Shown here piece by piece: positions 57,873-64,000 of a stretch of 64,000 nt of DNA. Under the pieces are notes generated by a model. It was not told the DNA's origin. It did not search any database and saw only the letters and a list, made by a program, of their open reading frames with translations. Numbering within the stretch: the stretch's first letter is position 1; every line of letters starts with the position of its first letter. Position numbers and translations under genes: made by a program. Origin of the DNA: Massilia violaceinigra. Its GTDB lineage: Bacteria > Pseudomonadota > Gammaproteobacteria > Burkholderiales > Burkholderiaceae_D. The DNA is taken from assembly GCF_002752675.1 (NCBI RefSeq), contig NZ_CP024608.1, positions 3,410,001 to 3,474,000 on the forward strand. The letters are read 5' to 3'.

Positions 57873-58131
57873 TCAAGATAGGGTCGCCGCGAACGTGGGG
57901 CGGGCGCTTGCTGGACCGCAGCCGAGGTTGGCCTATGAGCCCGCCAAGCGCGCCCCTTGCGCCGGTCTCCACGATCAGGTCCTTCCGCGACAAGGCGGTC
58001 TTTGCCTGACGCCTTCCTCGTCTCGCCGCGTCCTGGCTGGGTTGGATTTGTGCCGTTCGCCAACAATCGATGCCGCGCGTTTTGGATTGTCGGTATTATT
58101 GGGCAATTCGCCAACGGGTCCTATCGACGAC

Positions 58132-59124
58132 ATGATTAAAGAAACAATGCAGGCCCGAGTGTTGCTGATCGACGATCAGCCCATGGTGTTGGAAAAATTG
58201 CGCCTCGTGCTCGAGGCGCATTCGGACATCGAGCTGCGCGTCGAGAGCCGGGCCGAGGTTGCGGTGGAAGCCGCGTTGGAGTTCAGGCCGACGGTGATCT
58301 TGCAGGACCTGATCATGCCGGGCATCGACGGATACGCGCTCCTTGCCCTCTACCGGGCGGCCGAGGAGCTCGCGAACGTCCCGGTGGTCATCCTCTCGGC
58401 CAGCGACGACGCGGTCGCCAAGGAGCGCTGCTTCCTCCTGGGCGCGAACGATTACTTGGTGAAGCTGCCGGAGACGATCGAGCTGGTGGCTCGAATCCGC
58501 TACCACTCCGCCTCCTGCCTCGCCCGAGCGGAGCGCGACGAGGCGTTTCGCCTCCTGACCGCGAGCCAGGCCGATCTCGCCGCGGCGAACGCGCTGCTGT
58601 CGCGGCTGAACGGCATCGACGAGCTCACGGGCGTCGGCAATCGCCGAAGCTTCGACGCCGCGATGGCGGCCGAATGGAGCCGGGGCCTACGGCACTCTAA
58701 GCCCCTGTCCCTGGTCATCTGCGACATCGACCACTTCAAACATTACAACGACCATTTTGGGCATGTCGCGGGTGACTACTGCATCAAAGGCATCGCCGCG
58801 GTCCTCGCTGATCAGTTGCGCCGGCCTTCGGACAAGCTGGCGCGGTATGGAGGCGAGGAATTCGCCATCGTGCTTCCAGACACGGACCTCCCAGGCGCGC
58901 TGTTGGTGGCCGAGGGCTGTCGCGCGCGCGTGGAGAGCCTCGCTATCGACGAGTCGACTGGATTGAGGGGGCCGGTGACGATGTCGTTCGGAGTCGCGTC
59001 GCTGGTTCCTAGCCGGGGCGCGAGCATTCAGGGAATGGTCGAGGCGGCGGACGCGGCCCTGTTCGACGCCAAGCGAGGCGGGCGGAACACGGTTCGGCAT
59101 GCGTCCCGTTTGGCCGGAGGGTAG
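58132..59124 (+). CDS. Response regulator with GGDEF domain (diguanylate cyclase, WspR-like)
   Basis: A 330-residue protein. The receiver domain (about 7-125) has Asp-Asp in LLIDDQ, phospho-acceptor Asp in ILQDLIMPGIDGY (about 60) and Lys in LVKLPETIE (about 112). A linker helix leads to a GGDEF domain (about 165-325): DELTGVGNRRSF, ICDIDHFKHYNDHFGH, and active-site YGGEEFA (about 245). The inhibitory site RxxD (RPSD) is five residues before GGEEF. So it likely makes c-di-GMP in a phosphorylation-dependent way. Its cognate kinase may be the hybrid kinase 3 kb upstream, but no linkage is shown. ATG 58150 is an alternative start. Confidence 0.93.
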   Translation: MIKETMQARVLLIDDQPMVLEKLRLVLEAHSDIELRVESRAEVAVEAALEFRPTVILQDLIMPGIDGYALLALYRAAEELANVPVVILSASDDAVAKERCFLLGANDYLVKLPETIELVARIRYHSASCLARAERDEAFRLLTASQADLAAANALLSRLNGIDELTGVGNRRSFDAAMAAEWSRGLRHSKPLSLVICDIDHFKHYNDHFGHVAGDYCIKGIAAVLADQLRRPSDKLARYGGEEFAIVLPDTDLPGALLVAEGCRARVESLAIDESTGLRGPVTMSFGVASLVPSRGASIQGMVEAADAALFDAKRGGRNTVRHASRLAGG

Positions 59125-60019
59125 GCTGGCCCGGGCTCCTGGCTCGTCAACGCTCGCATCACCCGAAAGCGCGCTTGGCGGAGGGAAGTCGACGAGGCGC
59201 CAGCGGCATCATGATTTCGATATCGGCCCGGGAAAACGCTAAAGTGGCGTGTCTTGCCGGCCTCGCCTTCGAGCGCGTCGCGGCAATAGTCGAGCTCGGC
59301 GTGGCGGCGAAAAAAAACCCCGACTTGGCGGGCAAAGATCTATTTCAACGGGTATTTCAATAGACGGGCCGCATTGTGCCAGAACGTTCCAAGCCGCGCT
59401 AGGCAAACCGGGCCCCAATGAGAGGGCGGCGCCCCGTGACGGGTCTGGGATTGACGCGAGCGTTGGCGCAGCGGCGCGTCCGGCCATGGAACTTGGGATT
59501 ATTGAAACTCTCCCGAATAACGGTCATTGCCGTGCCACCGGGATCCGCCCACGCGTGCCATCGATGCCATCATCCGTTGGCAACCGCTTGGCGCGACACC
59601 GCTGAGATCACCTCCGTGTGTCCATTTGCCCTCAACCCCTTTTGACGGTGCGCCATGCGCGGAGCGGACGGCCGTTTCCCAACAACCCGACGCCAGATCG
59701 ACCGGAAATCTCGCCAGCGAGCGGGCGGCCAAGCTAGCGCATTCCTCCATGGCGAGGTCCTCGTCGCGCATTGCGCCAATATCCGGTTGCGACGAGCGGG
59801 GCTGCAGCGACGGGATCCAGGCTGCGGGAGCGCCGCGTGTTTGCCTGCGAATCGGGAGAGGGACTTCGGTTATCTGGTTCTGCTGCAAGCTGGCGACCTC
59901 TGCCGCCGGCGCGAAGCGCGGGGACGGATGGGTTTAAAGGGGCGACCTTACAATGGCGCCTTCCGCGCGCCGGAGGGCACGCGCGGCCAACCGATGAACG
60001 AATTTAAAGGTAGAGCGCC
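59125..60019. other. Gene-poor stretch of about 900 bases
   Basis: Between the diguanylate cyclase and the next membrane protein no frame has both protein-like composition and a ribosome-binding site. The best short candidate is a 50-codon frame at 59211-59363 (MISISARENAKVACLAGLAF and on), without a ribosome-binding site. The stretch may be decayed genes or hold a non-coding RNA; I see no hairpin or repeat that decides. Confidence 0.5.
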
Positions 60020-60850
60020 ATGAAGATACGCGGATACCGCGCCACCAGCGGAATGAAGAGGACGAGAGTGAGGGTCGCATGGCAGCGAAAGCGCCTTCGC
60101 GATCTTCTTCAAAACCCGTTCGACTTCAGATTGAAGCTGATCGCGATGTCCATCCTTAGCCCGGTGATTCCCATTGTCACGGGGCTTCTCGCGTCCTATG
60201 GGCTCTTGGCGCCCAGCCGGGCGTTTGTCTGCTACATGGCCGGGGCGCTGCTTGGAATGGTTGTCCTGACGACGGTGGCAAGCCGATTCATCGACCGCCA
60301 CTATTCCGAGTTCAAGCCCGCGAAGTTTATCGGACTCGGGCTGCTTGGGCTGGCGACGTATTTTGCGCACGGCCAAGGGGCGATTGAAATAAACGCGATC
60401 TTCGAAGTCGACGCCTCCTCGCTCCCAAAAGCCACCGCGGCCGCGTCCGCGCTCGTTCTTGCCCAGTGGGCCAATTCCGCGCTTATCCCGCTGCTTTTCG
60501 CAAGCGGCGCTCTGGTGCTTTATAACATGGCAAAGTCCCGGCCCGGAGACGCAGCAATTTCTTTCGCCATCTGCATGTCTTCGTGCTTGTGGGCGGGACT
60601 GATCCACTACCAGGCCGAGCCGGACCCGACGCGCAAGAGCAACCTCTATCAAATTGCCGTCGCCCTGGATTTCAACAAGCGCTCCACCTGCGCGGGCGTT
60701 CCCAAAGATGCGGAGGGCGTGGTCTTTGTCGGGCCGGAGCAGCGCCGCGCGATCGTAGCCCCGCGTTTGACAGAGCTTCACAGCTCCTCCAACTCCATCT
60801 TCAAAGAGGTCGAAGTTCCGGAAAAATTCGACAAAGTGGAGTGCACGTGA
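60020..60850 (+). CDS. Membrane protein of unknown function
   Basis: A 276-residue protein: basic N-terminus (MKRTRVRVAWQRKRL), hydrophobic helices at about 41-64 (LIAMSILSPVIPIVTGLLASYG), 69-92 (AFVCYMAGALLGMVVLTTVA), 107-121 (FIGLGLLGLATYFA), 138-170 and 175-200. A C-terminal soluble part follows with GVPKDAEGVVFVGPEQRRAIVAPRLTEL. AAGGTAGAG precedes the ATG. No family recognised. It stands alone. After it, 60851-61391 holds no gene except the first 53-bp repeat copy. Confidence 0.72.
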   Translation: MKIRGYRATSGMKRTRVRVAWQRKRLRDLLQNPFDFRLKLIAMSILSPVIPIVTGLLASYGLLAPSRAFVCYMAGALLGMVVLTTVASRFIDRHYSEFKPAKFIGLGLLGLATYFAHGQGAIEINAIFEVDASSLPKATAAASALVLAQWANSALIPLLFASGALVLYNMAKSRPGDAAISFAICMSSCLWAGLIHYQAEPDPTRKSNLYQIAVALDFNKRSTCAGVPKDAEGVVFVGPEQRRAIVAPRLTELHSSSNSIFKEVEVPEKFDKVECT

Positions 60851-61254
60851 TTGCGAAATTGGCGGCGTCAAACCGGGTATAAAAGTTGAGATGCTTATGG
60901 CGCGTTGGTCCATCGCCATCTACTGCGTCTAGGAATCATGTCGATTGGCCTGCTGCCCACCTTGTTGACGCTTCGCCAAGCTCGGCCTTGCTCCAGCGGA
61001 GCTGAGCGCCTGAATGTTGAACGATCTGGCCACGTGGCGATTGCGAAACCATTCCGAGGCGTTCGCGAGTCGCTCGCGGGCGGCCGGAGGCGGGCGAAAA
61101 CTCCAACCCCGACAGCGGCGGCGAAGCGTCGCCGCGCGCGAAGCGACGATGGACAGATTTTGTCGCGGGAAAGCGTCACATCGATTGCAATCTTTCCCAT
61201 TCAACACACGGGAAGGACATGTCCGGCGAAACCATCAGGAAGGGATATCCATCG

Positions 61255-61308
61255 GCGCCTACATCCCCATCGAACGGAAATTGGATTTTCCCTCTCCACG
61301 CGTCTGAG
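61255..61308 (+). repeat. 53-bp direct repeat, copy 1
   Basis: A 54-base segment from GCGCCTACATCCCC to CGCGTCTGAG recurs at 62271-62323 with about four substitutions and one deleted C. Both copies share an uninterrupted TCGAACGGAAATTGGATTTT core. Confidence 0.75.
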
Positions 61309-61391
61309 CTAGATTGAAAGGACGGCACGGAGCAGAACAGCTCGGTCGCCCATCGGTATAATCTCGATAGCAGCGGCTCTGTAATGATGGT

Positions 61392-61613
61392 TTACGCGTT
61401 GGAAAAAAGCCCCCAATGCATACGATGCCTTGTGCGGATGGCTGCTTCCACTGTCGCGCTGTTCGACGGCGAGTCGCCGCTGCCGAGTCTGTTTATATCT
61501 TCGTCGAGTTCGATTTCGGCATAGGCCTGTATCGATTGCTGGTCAGCGCCCAAATCTTCCAAGGTTTGCGCGTCAAGATCCCAGATTCGTTTTGGAAGTT
61601 CGGTGTGAATCAT
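61392..61613 (-). CDS. Small acidic hypothetical protein
   Basis: A 73-residue acidic protein (RIWDLDAQTLEDLGADQQSI, then AEIELDEDINRL). AGG lies seven bases before its ATG. No family recognised. It is divergent from the next plus-strand gene and may be a small island gene or antitoxin-like protein; the evidence is composition and start context only. Confidence 0.45.
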   Translation of the reverse strand: MIHTELPKRIWDLDAQTLEDLGADQQSIQAYAEIELDEDINRLGSGDSPSNSATVEAAIRTRHRMHWGLFSNA

Positions 61614-61670
61614 GATGTGCCTGCTGCGTTAGTCGTGGTGGAAAGTCTACGAGAATTGAGGGGGAAGTCA

Positions 61671-62162
61671 ATGAGCGAAAATAGAGTAGCCAGCTCAAGC
61701 AAAGTCAAGACTGACGTTAAAGCATTTAGTGACCTTGTCATTGGAAAAGCCATCATTTTGTGCGGCGGCGCGGCAATCCTCGCCGATGCTATTCAGTCTG
61801 CTGCGGCGAAAGGGCAAATTGCGTCGTTCAATGTGCATGAACTCGAAACTTTTAGATGGGGGAAGATCTTCGTGGCTCGCGTATGGGTTGACAACGAATC
61901 GACCGCTTATCTCTTGAAGGTTAGGGGCAACAACAAGGGTGCGCGGAAGGACTTCATTGTTCCACGAGAGGTGGTGGTGGGTGCTATAAACGATGATGCG
62001 TCAATCATTGCCGCAGCGCTGATGAATAATTTAGATGCAATGGTTTGGATCGGTAAAAATTTCGAACCATCTTTTTTAGCTGCCGCGCAGAACGCCCAAA
62101 TCGCTTTTGCCGCCAAGGTGAGCGTGCCTACAAAGTCGGGATCGAATCCATTGCGTTTGTGA
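61671..62162 (+). CDS. Hypothetical protein between direct repeats
   Basis: A 163-residue protein with GGGGGAAG just before its ATG. It opens with a charged segment (SENRVASSSKVKTDVKAFSD), then LVIGKAIILCGGAAILADAIQSAAA, ARVWVDNESTAYLLKVRGNN, and REVVVGAINDDASIIAAALMN. The single hydrophobic stretch near residue 25 may be a membrane helix. No family recognised. AT content is visibly higher than in neighbours. It lies wholly between the two 53-bp repeat copies. Confidence 0.7.
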   Translation: MSENRVASSSKVKTDVKAFSDLVIGKAIILCGGAAILADAIQSAAAKGQIASFNVHELETFRWGKIFVARVWVDNESTAYLLKVRGNNKGARKDFIVPREVVVGAINDDASIIAAALMNNLDAMVWIGKNFEPSFLAAAQNAQIAFAAKVSVPTKSGSNPLRL

Positions 62163-62270
62163 AACGAAAAATGGACCGTGCCGACATGGCACTTTCTCGT
62201 TGTCGTGTCGAGGTAAGGCTACGCTTGGCTTGGGTTCGCCGTGCCCGCCGATACGGGTGTCGCCAAAACC

Positions 62271-62323
62271 GCGCCTGCATCCCCGTCGAACGGAAATTGG
62301 ATTTTCCTCTCCACGGGTCTGAG
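62271..62323 (+). repeat. 53-bp direct repeat, copy 2
   Basis: Matches 61255-61308 in the same orientation. The two copies bound a unit of about 1.0 kb carrying one gene. Confidence 0.75.
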
Positions 62324-62366
62324 GTCCTTCACGGCCATCCGGCCTACGCGCCAAAGAAGTTCGCAA

Positions 62367-62542
62367 TGAACAAGGCCAAATCGAACACAAACTGCAAGGC
62401 ATCGCCGGAAAATTCAGGAAGCTGGTTGCAACCCGTCGGCACCATCGAGCAGCAATTCAAAGGCCTCGCGAATCAGCCCGAAGGCAAGACCCAAGAAAAA
62501 ATCGGCGGGTTGAAAGAAGCCGTCAACAAAGCGACGAACTAA
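62367..62542 (+). pseudogene. CsbD-like stress-protein remnant, frameshifted
   Basis: The continuous frame from ATG 62367 ends with VGTIEQQFKGLANQPEGKTQ and EKIGGLKEAVNKATN, the pattern of the second half of CsbD-family proteins. Its first half does not fit, but another frame over the same bases reads GQIEHKLQGIAGKFRKLV, which resembles a CsbD N-terminus. Two compensating indels would join them. CsbD proteins are small general-stress proteins of about 60-70 residues, matching the size. The call rests on pattern only. Confidence 0.45.
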
Positions 62543-62625
62543 ACCGTTCGCGTTCCGAGGAAAAATGCCGCGACCGTCGCGACATTTTTCTCGCAATGCC
62601 GTTTTTTCTTCGCACTGACGCAGCC

Positions 62626-63243
62626 TCATAGCGCGGGCGGCTTCGTCGCCAAAGGCGCCGTGGCGCCGCTTCCCGATGCGTTCGCTTTGCACTGGCCGGC
62701 CATTTCAATAGCGCGGGCGAGATGCTCGGCCAATGATCCATTTAGGGCGATGTGCTGTGTCAGCACGTCCTGCTTCTCGACATTGGTGAGCGCCCCGTTG
62801 AAGTCCAACCAGGCCAGCAAATGCGGAGTAGTCTGGGTAAGGTCATGCCCCGAGGCCCTGGCTAACTTCGCGGCTTTCAGATCATCCGTGATCACAGCTT
62901 GGCGAATTCGCATGGCGAAGGCGATCGACGAGAGCTCGCCTTTCCCCAATTTCTTCCTCTGCTCCAAAGCGCTGACGAGGCTCAGGTCCGCCATGGAGCA
63001 GGAGTGGCTCGGGAAGCCGCCGAGCGCCTGCTCAATGCAAAGTCGCTTTTGCAGTTCGGTGTCAGAAGGATTTGGCTTCGAACGCGGCTTGACCAACAAT
63101 TCATAGCGCACCACGTCAGTGATGCAGAACGAGCATCCGGCCCTCTTCGCCGCGGCGTGCAGTGTCGCCGACGACAGGATGTTCCAAACGGAGCAGGTAT
63201 CGGCGACATTCACTAAGTGGAACTGAGCGGGGTTAATGGCCAT
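62626..63243 (-). CDS. PIN-like domain protein
   Basis: A 205-residue protein with a PIN-type RNase pattern: first Asp in VNVADTCSVWN (Asp15), Glu in DVVRYELLVKP (about 50), and later acids in KGELSSIAFAMRIRQAVITDDLKAAKLA (about 105-130). The N-terminal hydrophobic strand before Asp15 is typical. The C-terminal ~60 residues are outside the core and end in a basic tail. Its ATG lies inside the 3' end of the ImmA/IrrE gene (11-base overlap), so the two are translationally coupled. Start ATG 63241-63243; upstream codons belong to the other frame. Confidence 0.78.
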   Translation of the reverse strand: MAINPAQFHLVNVADTCSVWNILSSATLHAAAKRAGCSFCITDVVRYELLVKPRSKPNPSDTELQKRLCIEQALGGFPSHSCSMADLSLVSALEQRKKLGKGELSSIAFAMRIRQAVITDDLKAAKLARASGHDLTQTTPHLLAWLDFNGALTNVEKQDVLTQHIALNGSLAEHLARAIEMAGQCKANASGSGATAPLATKPPAL

Positions 63244-64000
63244 GGAGCTTGTGTCCGTAAAGGCCGGCCACTTCATTGAGCTCGCTCGGGCTGCGCAGCA
63301 GGGCCTCGGCCAAACGGCCGGCGCTGATGAAGCCTTGCCGATGGGCCTCGAAGCAAAGCGCGACGTAATGATTCGACAGGCCTTGTTCAAGCAGCGCCGT
63401 CTTGTTGGCTTTTTGAGCTGCGCTTAGCGAGCGGGGGATTTCGGGGTCGATCTTATCGGCCGCCGAGACTCGCAAAGCCCGGATGCGTTTGCATAGCGCG
63501 ACGTCCACGAGGCCTGCTTTGAGGAGCGCGATTCCCAAGGCGTCGCAACTCACTCGAAATTCGTTGGCCCAGCGCTTGGCGTCGTCATCGCTCCAACCCT
63601 TGGCAGGCGGAAGTTGGCGCAGTTGGCCCGGGGGCATCAAGTAGGCCGATGCGAATGCGTTGGCCCGCCTTTCAAGCGGCGTGCTGGTCTCGGTCCGCAG
63701 GGAGACCCGGGCGCGGGCGTCGGCGTCGAATAGCGCATGGGCCAGCTCGTGGGCCGCGCTAAACCGCTGGCGGTAGATGTCCTCGCTCGCATTCACGAGG
63801 ATGCACTTGCCTGCGGTCGGGTGGACGATGAACAGCCCGGAGATATCGGAGTCCCCAAGCCGCCGCCGAAATACATGGATGCCCAACCGGCGGCAATCGC
63901 CAAACACGTCTCGCGTAAGGTCGTTCTCTTTGTATCTCAGCTTTTCCCTCACGGCCTGGGCCGCATTGATGATTTGCGGACTCCCGTTGGCAATCGGCGT
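63233..64000 (-). CDS. ImmA/IrrE-family metallo-endopeptidase, 5' end beyond window
   Basis: The frame is open to base 64000, so the N-terminus is missing. The visible 255 residues carry the zinc motif HExxH in RFSAAHELAHALFDADA, followed by RRANAFASAYLMPPGQLRQ with the third-ligand region. Before it come DCRRLGIHVFRRRLGDSDISG and ILVNAS, as in ImmA/IrrE proteins, which usually cleave or inactivate a partner repressor (ImmR, DdrO). Many have an N-terminal XRE domain, which could lie outside the window. The end overlaps the PIN-like gene by 11 bases. A GTG at 63952 is a possible internal start. Confidence 0.88.
   Translation of the reverse strand, partial: TPIANGSPQIINAAQAVREKLRYKENDLTRDVFGDCRRLGIHVFRRRLGDSDISGLFIVHPTAGKCILVNASEDIYRQRFSAAHELAHALFDADARARVSLRTETSTPLERRANAFASAYLMPPGQLRQLPPAKGWSDDDAKRWANEFRVSCDALGIALLKAGLVDVALCKRIRALRVSAADKIDPEIPRSLSAAQKANKTALLEQGLSNHYVALCFEAHRQGFISAGRLAEALLRSPSELNEVAGLYGHKLHGH

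Noticed and set aside
59499..59888. 129-codon minus-strand frame and competing plus-strand frames in the same stretch
   Set aside because: Three overlapping frames of similar length with random-like composition and no start signals; none can be preferred.

Overview
The window looks like a chromosome segment of a betaproteobacterium of the Oxalobacteraceae (Massilia, Duganella or Janthinobacterium type). The evidence is high GC, the pyrG-kdsA-eno-ftsB order typical of Burkholderiales, dapA followed by bamC, roxA beside slyD, and many TonB-receptor, LytTR and lipoprotein genes. Taxonomy is inferred from gene content and order only.

Layout. 1-8.5 kb: a truncated secreted-protein gene, a TonB-dependent receptor, a PhzF-like protein, and a LexA-box-preceded dnaE2. 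An IS4-family element follows, inserted with a 10-bp duplication into a dispersed GGGGTCAGACC repeat. 8.5-15.7 kb: a PQQ-propeller lipoprotein, a PRC-barrel protein, then the housekeeping run pyrG-kdsA-eno-ftsB. 15.7-19.6 kb: a repeat-bounded non-coding block, then a five-gene, 4-bp-overlapping operon (GbsR-type regulator, DCC thiol oxidoreductase, membrane protein, DUF4166, membrane-fused TIGR01777 epimerase) behind a clear promoter and operator. 19.6-31.8 kb: a LytS/LytR-type two-component pair, an FGE-fold protein, RcnB-like, MepB, AraC, DUF3224 and aldo/keto reductase genes, a gamma-CA/hslO/thioesterase/GNAT operon, and an Xre/RES toxin-antitoxin pair. 31.8-47 kb: mostly core genes (hydrolase, PHP phosphatase, htpX, YciO-type, M50 protease, trpS, methyltransferase, dapA, bamC, roxA, slyD, mutS).

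From about 47 kb to the right edge lies a probable integrated element. It starts with a tyrosine recombinase just upstream of mutS. It carries mostly unrecognised genes, wide intergenic gaps and few operons. Contents: an HTH+HEPN pair, a PAS hybrid histidine kinase, an Xre regulator divergent from a DUF4755/lipoprotein pair across a 15-bp palindrome, a REC-GGDEF diguanylate cyclase, two membrane proteins, a 53-bp direct repeat, a decayed CsbD-like gene, and a PIN-like gene overlapping an ImmA/IrrE peptidase that runs off the window. The right end of the element is not in the window.

The best candidates for something undescribed are the translationally coupled GbsR-DCC-DUF4166-epimerase operon, the HTH+HEPN pair, and the ImmA/IrrE+PIN pair. 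No CRISPR array, rRNA or convincing tRNA was found.
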